A stretch of 28,831 nt of DNA from JAZRWQ01 sp045541395 (lineage in GTDB: Bacteria > Bacillota > Clostridia > Oscillospirales > UMGS1783). Of this stretch, positions 15,342-23,486 are shown piece after piece. Position 1 is the stretch's first letter, and every line of letters starts with the position of its first letter. Position numbers and translations under genes: made by a program. A model generated the notes under the pieces. It was not told the origin of the DNA. It worked only from the letters and a program-made list of their open reading frames with translations, and ran no database searches. The stretch spans positions 1 through 28,831 of the forward strand of contig JAZQIZ010000002.1 in NCBI GenBank assembly GCA_045541395.1, given 5' to 3'.

Positions 15342-16289
15342 TTAACACACTTCACCGTCTATTGCAACACGGTTTTCGCAATCACAGCCAATTCTGAAGC
15401 CGAATTTTTCGGCTATCTTCTCGTATGTAGGCACCTTTATTTTAAGCTCCTTGGCCTTTCTTACAACGTAAAAGATCAGCCCGTCCATTTCAGTCTTGGT
15501 ACCTGCCCTAAGGTCCTTATGCATAGAGCAAAGGTATTCATCGCTTACTCCGTTTATAAGCTGCAGGTTCTTTTCCTTTGTACCTTCAAGGCCCTCAATG
15601 CCCATTTTACTTGCAAGGGCGCAAACCTCTTCGGTGCAGTTTAAAAATAAGGTCTGCCCGAAGCCCACCTGCTTTAAGCCCTTTGCCGGAACGTCAAGAT
15701 AAGCGCAGGCCGCCGCCATAGGCGAAATAAAGGAAAACTTCTTAAAGGTGTCTCTCATAATATTTTCGGAAAGTATTGCCTTAATGCCGCTTTCCAAAAG
15801 ATCGTTTTTAATTTTAATATAGCGCTCATCTTCAGTTGCCCCATTATACGGGCCGAAAACAATACGGAAAATATCGCCGCTCATAAAAACAGAGCTGTCG
15901 GTCTCCTTCTCGGCGGTAATGTAAATACAGCCGCCAAGCACGTCCCCCGTAAAAAGCCGTTCCTTTAAATAAAGGCCGGTGCCGTATATATTTAAAACCG
16001 GAATAATAACCGTGTTTTCGTGGGATGCTCTTTTTATAAAGGGCAAAATCTCTTCTAATGAATAGTCCTTAACGCAAACAAAAATAACGTCCTTCTTCTC
16101 CCAACACTCTTCGGTAACCTTAACAGAGGCGGTAAAGGAGGAATCTTTTTTATTTACAGTAAGGCCCTTTGCATTTATGGCTTCAAGGCGCTTGCCTCTT
16201 GCAAGCAAGGTAATATCCTTCCCTGCCTTTGCAAGAAAAGCCGAAATGGCACAGCCTGTGCCGCCTGCTCCTATAACTAAATATTTCAT
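15342..16289 (-). CDS. Ketopantoate reductase family oxidoreductase (PanE/ApbA-like)
   Basis: 315 residues from ATG 16289, which has AGAGGTG 6 nt upstream; an in-frame GTG at 16298 is part of that ribosome site. N-terminal Rossmann motif GAGGTGCAISAFLAKAG binds NAD(P). The C-terminal helical domain includes KFSFISPMAAACAYLDVPA and ends with the EMDGLIFYVVRKAKEL segment typical of ApbA_C. It reduces a 2-oxo acid; true ketopantoate reductase cannot be separated from relatives by sequence reading, and no pan genes are near. First gene of a unit with metY and metA (37 bp gap to metY). Confidence 0.8.
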   Translation of the reverse strand: MKYLVIGAGGTGCAISAFLAKAGKDITLLARGKRLEAINAKGLTVNKKDSSFTASVKVTEECWEKKDVIFVCVKDYSLEEILPFIKRASHENTVIIPVLNIYGTGLYLKERLFTGDVLGGCIYITAEKETDSSVFMSGDIFRIVFGPYNGATEDERYIKIKNDLLESGIKAILSENIMRDTFKKFSFISPMAAACAYLDVPAKGLKQVGFGQTLFLNCTEEVCALASKMGIEGLEGTKEKNLQLINGVSDEYLCSMHKDLRAGTKTEMDGLIFYVVRKAKELKIKVPTYEKIAEKFGFRIGCDCENRVAIDGEVC

Positions 16290-16309
16290 TAAAATCACCT
16301 CTTTTTATA

Positions 16310-16338
16310 ATTATATCACCGTATAACTTTGCGTACAA
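16310..16338 (-). promoter_or_regulatory. Promoter of the panE-like/metY/metA unit
   Basis: On the minus strand TTGTAC (16338-16333), 17-bp spacer, TATAAT (16315-16310), about 20 bp before the ATG at 16289. Confidence 0.75.
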
Positions 16339-16370
16339 GGGAAAACCTAAGAAAAAAGGAGTTGTACGGT

Positions 16371-16553
16371 ATGAGTAAAAGTATTTGGGCAGGTAATAAC
16401 CAGCCCGGCCCCCAGAAGGTTATAGGTCATGTAAAGCAAAACGGCAAGGTTATAGGCTATAAGCTTTCAGATGAAAGCTACGTAACTACCGAAAGGGCGA
16501 TCATTATGGCCAAGCACGGCCGCCTTGAGCTTCCGGATATAGCCGAGAAATAA
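16371..16553 (+). CDS. DUF3892 family small protein
   Basis: 60 residues from ATG 16371, preceded by AAAGGAG. An upstream in-frame ATG at 16329 lacks a ribosome site. The segment HVKQNGKVIGYKLSDESYVT followed by ERAIIMAKHG and a short hydrophobic end matches the DUF3892 pattern, a small beta-hairpin protein of unknown role common in Clostridia. No transmembrane segment. It stands alone, divergent from the panE-like gene. Confidence 0.7.
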   Translation: MSKSIWAGNNQPGPQKVIGHVKQNGKVIGYKLSDESYVTTERAIIMAKHGRLELPDIAEK

Positions 16554-16582
16554 AAAAGCGACAGCCCAGCTGTCGCTTTTTA
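16554..16582. terminator. Bidirectional terminator
   Basis: 12-bp stem AAAAGCGACAGC / GCTGTCGCTTTT with a 3-nt loop and T-run on each strand. It serves the DUF3892 gene and the converging ABC transporter genes. Confidence 0.9.
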
Positions 16583-17314
16583 TTATGACATAAACTCAAC
16601 ATACTTAGGAAGAACTTCCTCTGTAGGGCCGATCATCTTCATTTCCCCTTCGTGAAGCCATAAAATAGAATCGCAAAGCTTTGCAAGGGTATCGTTACTA
16701 TGGGAAACAATAATAACCGTGCGGTTTTTATCGGAAATAAGGCTCTGCATTTTTGCATAGCTCTTCTTTTTGAATTTAGCGTCACCAACGCTTAATACTT
16801 CGTCTATAAGCATAACCTCGGTTTCTAAAATGGCGGTTATGGAAAAGGCCAGCTTGGAATGCATACCGCTGGAGTAGGATTTAACAGGGCGGTCAATAAA
16901 CTCACCAAGCTCCGAAAACTCAATTATCTCATTTATCTTAGCCTCGACCTGCTCCCTTTTAAAGCCCAGAAGCATACCCGAAAGGTAAATGTTTTCGCGG
17001 CCCGTAAGGTTGTTAATGAATCCAACACCTATGGATAAAAGGGAAACAGAGTTGCCGTGAAGATCGATCTCCCCTTCATCGGGAGAGAAAATACCCGCAA
17101 CCGCCCGAAGCAAAGTGGATTTACCGCTGCCGTTTTTGCCTACAATGCCTAAGATCTGCCCCTTTTCAACCTCAAAGGAAACACCCTTAACCGCCTCGTG
17201 ATACTTGGCGGTGTTGTTTTCAGCCTTGCCGAAAACACCCTTAAGCAGGGAGATCTTTTTTAAGAATCTGTATCTGATTTTAACGTTTCTAACCGAAATT
17301 ACAGGCTCGGCCAT
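16583..17314 (-). CDS. ABC transporter ATP-binding protein, polysaccharide/teichoic acid export type
   Basis: 243 residues. Walker A GKNGSGKST (about 59-67), degenerate signature YSSGM at 147-151, Walker B VMLIDE at 167-172, and switch His205 (VSHS). The SSGM signature and the long insert before Walker A (LKKISLLKGVFGK) are typical of TagH/Wzt-like exporters of polysaccharide or teichoic acid. It lacks the C-terminal glycan-binding domain of the larger Wzt proteins. It powers export by the permease encoded 12 bp upstream. No glycosyltransferase or teichoic acid gene is nearby in the window. Confidence 0.92.
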   Translation of the reverse strand: MAEPVISVRNVKIRYRFLKKISLLKGVFGKAENNTAKYHEAVKGVSFEVEKGQILGIVGKNGSGKSTLLRAVAGIFSPDEGEIDLHGNSVSLLSIGVGFINNLTGRENIYLSGMLLGFKREQVEAKINEIIEFSELGEFIDRPVKSYSSGMHSKLAFSITAILETEVMLIDEVLSVGDAKFKKKSYAKMQSLISDKNRTVIIVSHSNDTLAKLCDSILWLHEGEMKMIGPTEEVLPKYVEFMS

Positions 17315-17326
17315 TTTTCTCCCTCC

Positions 17327-18118
17327 TTATATTATCTTAACGTAGCTGTTTTCGTGCTTATAAATAAGCCTGATACCAATAATGCAAATAATAATGCCAA
17401 GAGCAAACCAGCAGCTTAAGGACACCCAATGCAAACTGCCTGTGGAAAGCAATGCGGCGCGCATATCCGCCATAATAAGCGCCATAGGGTTTACCTTAAG
17501 AACTACTGCCGCCAGAAGCTGGTTTATTCTGCCCAGCTTGTTCTCAATTGAATAGAACGTGCCGGAAAGATACATTACAAGCCTTAAAACTACCGATATA
17601 ATGTTCTGCAGGTCAGTTACAAAAACGCCGTAATGCATTACAATAAGCCCTATGCCGAAGGTTACTGTAAATAAAATAATAAGAATAGGAATTGCGGCAA
17701 AGTAGCTCCAGCTTAAAGGCACCTGATAAACTACCATAAGAATAATTACAAGGCCAAAGGAAATAAGAAGCTTAAAGCCAAGAACAAACATTTTGCTCAG
17801 CAGAAGCATATGCTTTGGAATATAGACCTTGGAAATTATCTGGCGGTTGGCATGTAACAGCCTTACCGCCGCCGAGATAGTTTTGGAAAAGAAGGACCAA
17901 CAGCTGATACCTATGAAAACGAAAATAGGGTAATACTGCACTGCGCTGTTAAATACCACCTTGCCTATAAACATATAAACAAACATTAAAAGTACAGGGT
18001 CCAACAGCCACCAGATGCACCCTAAAAATGAATTTGCAACCTCGCTCTTCAGCTCAGAGCGGGCAGAATATATTACGTAATTAAAATATTGCTTCAGGTC
18101 CTTATAAAATTTGCCCAT
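17327..18118 (-). CDS. ABC-2 type polysaccharide export permease (TagG/Wzm-like)
   Basis: 263 residues with six hydrophobic helices and the usual N-terminal amphipathic segment (FNYVIYSARSELKSEVANSF). The N-terminal LGCIWWLLDPVLLMFVYMFI and the PMALIMADMRAALLS segment are typical of TagG/Wzm permeases. It forms the membrane channel with the ATPase encoded downstream, moving a lipid-linked glycan to the outer face. The start ATG 18118 lies about 30 bp after its promoter. Substrate unknown. Confidence 0.9.
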   Translation of the reverse strand: MGKFYKDLKQYFNYVIYSARSELKSEVANSFLGCIWWLLDPVLLMFVYMFIGKVVFNSAVQYYPIFVFIGISCWSFFSKTISAAVRLLHANRQIISKVYIPKHMLLLSKMFVLGFKLLISFGLVIILMVVYQVPLSWSYFAAIPILIILFTVTFGIGLIVMHYGVFVTDLQNIISVVLRLVMYLSGTFYSIENKLGRINQLLAAVVLKVNPMALIMADMRAALLSTGSLHWVSLSCWFALGIIICIIGIRLIYKHENSYVKII

Positions 18119-18151
18119 GAAATAGCCCTGCCTTAAAGTATAGTACTTTGT

Positions 18152-18180
18152 ATTTTACCACACAATGAATCCTTTTTCAA
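18152..18180 (-). promoter_or_regulatory. Promoter of the ABC exporter genes
   Basis: On the minus strand TTGAAA (18180-18175), 17-bp spacer, TAAAAT (18157-18152) with TGG before the -10. Confidence 0.8.
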
Positions 18181-18212
18181 CCTGTTATCCGATAATTAAC
18201 AAAGATTGCCGA

Positions 18213-18241
18213 TTGACTAATGTGCACCTTTATAGTATAAT
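18213..18241 (+). promoter_or_regulatory. Promoter of the hydrogenase maturation operon
   Basis: TTGACT (18213-18218), 17-bp spacer, TATAAT (18236-18241). Transcription would start near 18248, leaving a leader of about 110 nt before the first gene. Confidence 0.85.
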
Positions 18242-18253
18242 AACCATAGTACC

Positions 18254-18344
18254 CCTGACATAAAGATATTCTGCGTGAAAGGCGTGCGGTGTAAATCAGG
18301 TTTTTTTTGCCGTGCCCTTTTTCGGGTACGGCAATTTTATTTTT
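18254..18344 (+). promoter_or_regulatory. Structured leader with two consecutive terminator-like hairpins
   Basis: First structure: CCTGACAT (18254-18261) pairs with GTGT and TCAGG (18289-18292, 18296-18300, an AAA bulge between), enclosing a hairpin TGCGTG / CGTGCG with loop AAAGG. It is followed immediately by eight T (18301-18308). Second structure: GCCGTGCCC (18309-18317) pairs with GGGTACGGC (18324-18332) and is followed by AATTTTATTTTT. Both lie between the promoter and the ribosome site of the first gene, so transcription must read past them. Attenuation is the likely role. No known riboswitch class was recognised. Confidence 0.65.
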
Positions 18345-18357
18345 ACAGTGAGGAAAT

Positions 18358-18606
18358 ATGGAAACAAGAGTTGCTGTTATGAGCATAATAATTGAAGATA
18401 TAAGCGCCGCCGCTCCTCTTAATGAGCTGCTTAGTAATTACGGCCAATATATTATAGGAAGAATGGGGCTTCCTTATGAGAAAAAGAATATTCATATTAT
18501 AAGCGTTGCAATAGACGCTCCCCAAAACACCATCTCCGCCCTTTCAGGGCAAATAGGCAAATTGCAGGGCGTGAGCATCAAAACCGCCTACAGCGCCAAT
18601 GCGTAG
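18358..18606 (+). CDS. TM1266-type iron-only hydrogenase system regulator (ACT-like)
   Basis: 82 residues with the beta-alpha-beta pattern of ACT/NikR-C-like domains: TRVAVMSIIIED, then ...GRMGLPY, then HIISVAIDAP...GQIGKLQGVSIKTAYS. This matches the small putative regulator (TM1266 family) found in front of hydrogenase maturation genes. GAGGA lies before the start. It overlaps hydE by 8 nt (ATGCGTAG). It may sense a small ligand, but the family mechanism is not established, and it lacks a DNA-binding domain. Confidence 0.85.
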   Translation: METRVAVMSIIIEDISAAAPLNELLSNYGQYIIGRMGLPYEKKNIHIISVAIDAPQNTISALSGQIGKLQGVSIKTAYSANA

Positions 18607-19636
18607 GCTTATAGATAAATTGGCAAAGGAACGCTCCCTTTCAAAGGAAGAATACCTTATGCTGATACAAAACCTTAAGGAAGAAGATAAGCAGTACTTA
18701 TTCGAAACCGCAAGAAAAACAAAGGAAAAAGAATACGGCAACAGCGTTTTTATTCGCGGTCTTATTGAAGTCTCCAATTACTGCAGGAATGATTGCTTCT
18801 ATTGCGGGATCCGCCGCTCCAATAAAAACTGCAGCCGCTACCGCCTTACAAAGGAAGAAATTTTAGCTTGCTGTAAGGAAGGCTATAATTTGGGCTTTCG
18901 CACCTTCGTTTTGCAGGGCGGCGAGGAAAAGGCCTTTGACGACGAGTTTTTAGTACCCCTTGTAAAGGAAATAAAGGCCCTTTACCCTGACTGTGCCGTT
19001 ACCCTTTCCCTGGGTGAACGTACTTTCGAAAGCTATAAGGCATTAAAAGAGGCAGGGGCTGACCGCTATCTTCTCCGCCACGAAACCGCCAATAAGGAGC
19101 ATTATGAAAAGCTTCACCCTAAAAACCTTTCTTTTGAAAACCGAATGGAATGTTTGAAAAATTTAAAGGCCTTAGGGTATCAAACAGGCTGTGGCTTTAT
19201 GGTAGGCTCTCCTTACCAGACTTTAGAGATGCTGTGTGAGGAAATGAAGTTTATAGAAGCCTTTGAGCCCCATATGTGCGGTATAGGCCCCTTTATTCCT
19301 CATAAGGATACCCCATTTAAGGATGAAGCGGCAGGCTCGGTTGAGCTTACCTTAATATTGCTGAGTATAATACGGCTTATCCACCCTAAAATTTTGCTTC
19401 CTGCAACCACCGCCCTGGGCACCTTAAACGAGGACGGCAGAGAAAGAGGCATATTGGCGGGGGCAAACGTAGTAATGCCTAACCTAAGCCCTGTTGAAGT
19501 AAGAAAGAAATATATGCTTTATAATAATAAGAAGTCCGACGGCGCCGAAGGCGCTCAAAGTCTTGAAGCACTAAAGAAAAGAATTGAAGGCATCGGCTGT
19601 AAAATTGAAATAGGCCGAGGCGACAGAAAGGAATAA
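18599..19636 (+). CDS. hydE: [FeFe]-hydrogenase H-cluster maturase HydE (radical SAM)
   Basis: 345 residues, the normal HydE length. Radical SAM motif CRNDCFYC (Cys62, Cys66, Cys69) in SNYCRNDCFYCGIRR, GGEE SAM-binding motif in LQGGEEKAF, and the HydE/BioB-like barrel with RHETANKEHYEKLHP and GFMVGSPYQT. HydE works on the HydG-derived Fe(CO)2(CN)Cys synthon toward the diiron subcluster with its bridging ligand. The start overlaps the upstream regulator gene with no own ribosome site, so translation is coupled. Confidence 0.95.
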   Translation: MRRLIDKLAKERSLSKEEYLMLIQNLKEEDKQYLFETARKTKEKEYGNSVFIRGLIEVSNYCRNDCFYCGIRRSNKNCSRYRLTKEEILACCKEGYNLGFRTFVLQGGEEKAFDDEFLVPLVKEIKALYPDCAVTLSLGERTFESYKALKEAGADRYLLRHETANKEHYEKLHPKNLSFENRMECLKNLKALGYQTGCGFMVGSPYQTLEMLCEEMKFIEAFEPHMCGIGPFIPHKDTPFKDEAAGSVELTLILLSIIRLIHPKILLPATTALGTLNEDGRERGILAGANVVMPNLSPVEVRKKYMLYNNKKSDGAEGAQSLEALKKRIEGIGCKIEIGRGDRKE

Positions 19637-19640
19637 TACT

Positions 19641-21089
19641 ATGGCTATTTACAACCCCAAATCAATGAACCCCGAAGAATTTATTAATGACGGCGAAATT
19701 TTAGAAACCATAAAATACGCCGAGGAAAATAAAAATAATACTGCCCTTATAGAAGAGATCCTCCAAAAGGCAAGGCCCGGAAAAACCGAAAAGGGCTGGG
19801 AATGTAAAGGCCTTACTCATAGGGAGGCTTCGGTGCTTCTTGCCTGTGATGATAAAGAGACCATAGAGAAGATATATAAGACCGCCGAGGAAATAAAGCT
19901 TGCTTTTTACGGCAACCGTATTGTTATTTTCGCCCCTCTTTACCTTTCAAATTACTGCGTAAACGGCTGTACCTACTGCCCGTACCACCTGAAGAATAAA
20001 ACCATCCCCCGAAAAAAGCTTACTCAGGAGGAAGTAAAGGCCGAAGTAATTGCTTTGCAGGATATGGGCCATAAGCGTCTTGCCATTGAGGCAGGGGAAG
20101 ACCCGAAGAATAACCCTATTGAATATATTCTTGAATGTATTAAAACCATTTACAGCGTTCAGCATAAAAACGGCGCCATTCGCCGTGTAAACGTTAATAT
20201 TGCCGCAACCACGGTAGAAAATTACCGCAAGCTGAAGGATGCGGGAATAGGCACCTATATACTCTTCCAGGAGACCTACCATAAGGAAAGCTATAAGAAG
20301 CTTCATCCCTCGGGCCCCAAGAAGGATTACGATTACCATACCACCGCTATGGACAGAGCTATGGAAGGCGGCATTGACGACGTAGGCTTAGGTGTTCTTT
20401 TCGGCCTTGAGCTTTATAAATACGAGTTTGCAGGCCTGCTTATGCACGCCGAGCATTTAGAGGCGGTTCACGGTGTCGGTCCCCATACCATAAGCGTTCC
20501 CCGCTTAAAGAGAGCCGACGATATTGACCCTGATGATTTTGATAACGGTATTGATGATGAAACCTTTGCAAAAATAACTGCTTGTATTCGCCTTGCAGTG
20601 CCTTATACCGGCATCATTATTTCCACCCGCGAATCTGAGGCCGTAAGAACCAAGCTTCTGCGCCTTGGCGTTTCTCAGGTTTCGGGCGGCAGCCGTACCT
20701 CCGTTGGCGGCTATGCCGAAAAGGAACGCCCTCATGATACCGAGCAGTTTGACGTTTCCGATCAGCGTACCTTAGATGAGGTCGTTCATTGGCTTATGGA
20801 AAACGGCCATATTCCCTCTTTCTGCACCGCCTGCTACCGCGAAGGCCGAACAGGTGACCGCTTTATGGCTCTTTGCAAAACAGGCCAGATAGCAAACTGC
20901 TGCCACCCCAACGCCCTTATGACCTTAACCGAATACCTTGTAGACTATGCTTCCGAAAAAACTAAGGGCTTAGGCTATGAGGTAGTAAAGAGGGAGCTTA
21001 ATAACGTTCCCAAGGAAAACGTAAGAAAGATAGCAGAAGAGAATATTAAAGATATTAAGAATTCCAACCGCCGTGATTTCAGATTTTAA
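19641..21089 (+). CDS. hydG: [FeFe]-hydrogenase H-cluster maturase HydG (tyrosine lyase, radical SAM)
   Basis: 482 residues. N-terminal CVNGCTYC (Cys106, Cys110, Cys113) holds the SAM cluster. The HydG-specific C-terminal cluster motif is present in CTACYREG (Cys395, Cys398) with Cys420 about 21 residues on (GQIANCC). The tail of about 60 residues is rich in Lys/Glu. It cleaves tyrosine to make CO and cyanide for the H-cluster. AAGGA precedes the start; 4 bp after hydE. The C-terminal Cys motif separates it from ThiH, which lacks it. Confidence 0.96.
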   Translation: MAIYNPKSMNPEEFINDGEILETIKYAEENKNNTALIEEILQKARPGKTEKGWECKGLTHREASVLLACDDKETIEKIYKTAEEIKLAFYGNRIVIFAPLYLSNYCVNGCTYCPYHLKNKTIPRKKLTQEEVKAEVIALQDMGHKRLAIEAGEDPKNNPIEYILECIKTIYSVQHKNGAIRRVNVNIAATTVENYRKLKDAGIGTYILFQETYHKESYKKLHPSGPKKDYDYHTTAMDRAMEGGIDDVGLGVLFGLELYKYEFAGLLMHAEHLEAVHGVGPHTISVPRLKRADDIDPDDFDNGIDDETFAKITACIRLAVPYTGIIISTRESEAVRTKLLRLGVSQVSGGSRTSVGGYAEKERPHDTEQFDVSDQRTLDEVVHWLMENGHIPSFCTACYREGRTGDRFMALCKTGQIANCCHPNALMTLTEYLVDYASEKTKGLGYEVVKRELNNVPKENVRKIAEENIKDIKNSNRRDFRF

Positions 21090-21101
21090 GGGAGAATAAG
21101 T

Positions 21102-22292
21102 ATGTCCTTAAATAATACACCCACTGCCGAAAGGCTGCGCATTTCCTTTTTCGGCAAAAGAAACGCAGGCAAGTCAAGCCTTGTAAACGCCGTTACAGGC
21201 CAGGCCCTTGCGGTGGTTTCACCTGTTGCCGGTACTACTACCGACCCTGTTTCCAAAGCGATGGAGCTTCTTCCCTTAGGCCCTGTTGTTATAACCGACA
21301 CCGCAGGCTTTGACGACGAAGGTGAGCTTGGCGCTTTGCGTGTGGAAAAAACCGAGGAAATTTTAAATAAGACCGATATTGCCGTTCTTGTTACTGCCAA
21401 CGAGCCCGATAAAGAGGAGCTTGCCTTTATTAAAGCCCTTGAAAAAAAGGGTATAAGCTTTGTTGTTGCTCATAATAAAATGGACAGTCTTGAATCACCT
21501 GTTATTAAGGATAACCATATTTGGCTCAGCGCAAAAACAGGGGTTGGCGTAACAGAGCTTAAGAATATGCTTGGTGCCTTTAAAAAGGAAAACACCAAAA
21601 AAATTGTTTCCGACCTGCTTAATAAAAATGACGTGGTGGTCCTCTGCTGCCCAATAGATGCCGCCGCCCCTAAAGGCAGGCTTATTCTGCCACAGCAGCA
21701 AACTATCCGCGATATTTTAGATTCGGGCTGTATGGCCCTTGTTTGTCAGGACACTAATTTAAAAGAGACCTTAAATTCCCTTGCAAAGCCTCCTAAAATG
21801 GTTATAACCGACTCCCAGGCTTTTGGAAAGGTTTCAAAAATAGTTCCCGAAAATATTCCCCTTACCTCCTTTTCAATTTTGTTTGCCCGCTATAAGGGTG
21901 ATCTGGAGGAGCTTGTAAAAGGCGCCGCACTGCTTTCTAAATTAAAGGACGGTGATAAGGTGCTTATTTCCGAGGGCTGTACCCATCACCGCCAATGTAA
22001 CGATATAGGCACCGTAAAGATCCCCGGCTGGATAGAGGAATTTTCAGGCGCAAAGCCTTCCTTCACCTTCACCTCCGGCGGCCAGTATCCTAAGGACCTT
22101 TCGGGCTTTGCTCTTGCGGTTCATTGCGGCGGCTGTATGCTTTCCGAAACCGAAATGCAAAACCGCATAAATACCGCAAAGGCCTTTAACGTACCTATTG
22201 TAAATTACGGAGTTGCCATTGCAAGAGTTCACGGTATTTTAAAAAGAAGCCTTTCGTTGTTCCCCGAAATTGCCGCTTTATTGGAGGATTAA
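21102..22292 (+). CDS. hydF: [FeFe]-hydrogenase H-cluster maturation GTPase HydF
   Basis: 396 residues. N-terminal GTPase domain with P-loop GKRNAGKSS (about 18-26), switch region GTTTDPV and DTAG at 66-69, NKMD motif (HNKMD). A dimerisation domain follows. The C-terminal cluster domain has CTH (Cys293, His295) and HCGGC (His341, Cys342, Cys345). It is the scaffold that receives the precursor from HydE/HydG and delivers it to the hydrogenase. GGGAGA precedes the start; 12 bp after hydG. Confidence 0.96.
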   Translation: MSLNNTPTAERLRISFFGKRNAGKSSLVNAVTGQALAVVSPVAGTTTDPVSKAMELLPLGPVVITDTAGFDDEGELGALRVEKTEEILNKTDIAVLVTANEPDKEELAFIKALEKKGISFVVAHNKMDSLESPVIKDNHIWLSAKTGVGVTELKNMLGAFKKENTKKIVSDLLNKNDVVVLCCPIDAAAPKGRLILPQQQTIRDILDSGCMALVCQDTNLKETLNSLAKPPKMVITDSQAFGKVSKIVPENIPLTSFSILFARYKGDLEELVKGAALLSKLKDGDKVLISEGCTHHRQCNDIGTVKIPGWIEEFSGAKPSFTFTSGGQYPKDLSGFALAVHCGGCMLSETEMQNRINTAKAFNVPIVNYGVAIARVHGILKRSLSLFPEIAALLED

Positions 22293-22293
22293 T

Positions 22294-23043
22294 ATGCTTA
22301 AACTGTACAGTCAGATATTCCGCCGCCTTTCGGTTCGGAAATACAATGATTCACTTTGTATTACCGAGGCCGAGCTTTCGGAAATTGAAAACAAACTAAA
22401 TGAGCTTGTTCCCCTTTTCCCCGAAATTAAAACCAAGGCGGTCTTAGCACCAATAGAGGCCTCTTCCTTAAAAAAGGGCAGCCATTGCATTTTGCTTTAC
22501 AGCGAAAAGAAGGATGGCTATACCGTAAACGCAGGGTATATGTTAGAGCAGATGGACCTTTTTCTCTGCTCCAAAAATATAGGCGTTTGCTGGTACGGCC
22601 TTGCAAAGCCTAAGGAAAAGGAATTTGAAGGCCTGCCTTACGTTATAATGTTAGGCCTTGGCAAATCCGCCCCGGAGGACTTCAGAACCGAGCAAACCAA
22701 AGTAAACCGTAAGGAGCTTTCCCAGATATGGCAGGGTGAATTTAATGAAAAGGTAAAGGCCGCTTCCCGCCTTGCCCCTTCTGCCTGTAACAGCCAGCCC
22801 TGGATAATAAAAAGCAAGGTTGAAACAATAGAAGTATTCCGTAATACTCAGCCTAAAACAATTATCCCCAGATCCCACCGCCCCTTCTTTGGCGGTATAG
22901 ACTGCGGAATTTTCCTTTTCTTTTTGGAGCTTGCTCTTTTAAAAGAAAACTTTACTTACGAGCGCTTGCTTTTTAAGGCAGAGAAGGAAGAAAACGGCCT
23001 GCAAAAGCTTGCTCAGTATAATATTTACGATATGTTCATTTAA
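22294..23043 (+). CDS. Nitroreductase-family protein (TM1586-type)
   Basis: 249 residues from ATG 22294. GGAGG inside the end of hydF lies 6 nt upstream; an ATG at 22270 inside hydF is less likely. SVRKYND near the N-terminus and RLAPSACNSQPW in the middle are typical of FMN-binding nitroreductase-fold proteins; the arrangement fits the TM1586 putative nitroreductase family. The start is one base after the hydF stop, so it belongs to the maturation operon. A flavin redox role with the hydrogenase is possible, but nothing in sequence shows a substrate. Confidence 0.8.
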   Translation: MLKLYSQIFRRLSVRKYNDSLCITEAELSEIENKLNELVPLFPEIKTKAVLAPIEASSLKKGSHCILLYSEKKDGYTVNAGYMLEQMDLFLCSKNIGVCWYGLAKPKEKEFEGLPYVIMLGLGKSAPEDFRTEQTKVNRKELSQIWQGEFNEKVKAASRLAPSACNSQPWIIKSKVETIEVFRNTQPKTIIPRSHRPFFGGIDCGIFLFFLELALLKENFTYERLLFKAEKEENGLQKLAQYNIYDMFI

Positions 23044-23442
23044 AATAAGAACTATATTAACTATTGGAATCCTAATTATAGCGTATGGCAGTCCTCTGAA
23101 TGGGATTCAAGCGTTGGCTCTATTTTCATCAACGTTACCAATAACGGTAAGTACACCATGAGAATTTATTCCGACGGCGCTTGGTATAACGATAGCTCTT
23201 CTGTATTCGACAGAGACCTTAAGCTTATCGATACCACCACCTTCTCAAGGATCAGCTATATCGACATTCCTGCAGGCGAAACCGTTTGGGTTGGCTTCGA
23301 CGTAGTTGGCGATAACACCTTCTATGATCCCGATTCCTACGTAAACTTCAAGTTCAGATACGACGGCGCTAAGTTCTGGAACTATTCCAAGGGCGGCGGC
23401 TTCGGCGCAACTAACGCTTGGTATTACTTCGCAGGTAAATAA
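23044..23442 (+). pseudogene. 5'-truncated remnant of a secreted surface-type domain
   Basis: An open frame of about 132 codons continues directly in frame after the nitroreductase stop codon and ends at TAA 23440-23442. It has no start codon with a ribosome site; the only ATG (23158) has none and lies inside a domain. The translation (NYWNPNYSVW..., DIPAGETVWVGFD..., SYVNFKFRYDGAK) is rich in Trp, Tyr, Asn and Gly in a beta-sandwich-like pattern, as in extracellular adhesion or binding domains. Codon use resembles the Fn3 protein at 2544, unlike the maturation operon. It is best read as the 3' part of a larger gene joined here by deletion or insertion. Confidence 0.6.
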
Positions 23443-23451
23443 ACCGTAAAT

Positions 23452-23486
23452 AAAGCAGACAGTTTTACTGTCTGCTTTTATTTATT
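23452..23486. terminator. Intrinsic terminator
   Basis: Perfect 11-bp stem AAAGCAGACAG / CTGTCTGCTTT with TTTTA loop, followed by TTATTTATT. It can end rightward transcripts from the hydrogenase maturation operon and remnant, and overlaps the 3' end of the converging SLOG-like gene. Confidence 0.9.

Noticed and set aside
16290..16370. SAM riboswitch or T-box before the met unit
   Set aside because: The leader is only about 15-20 nt from promoter to start codon, with no room for such a structure.
16583..18118. A full capsule or teichoic acid biosynthesis locus
   Set aside because: Only the two exporter genes are present; no glycosyltransferase, ligase or precursor gene lies nearby.
23158..23442. 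A complete 94-residue gene starting at ATG 23158
   Set aside because: No ribosome site, and the same domain-like reading frame continues upstream of the ATG to the previous stop codon.
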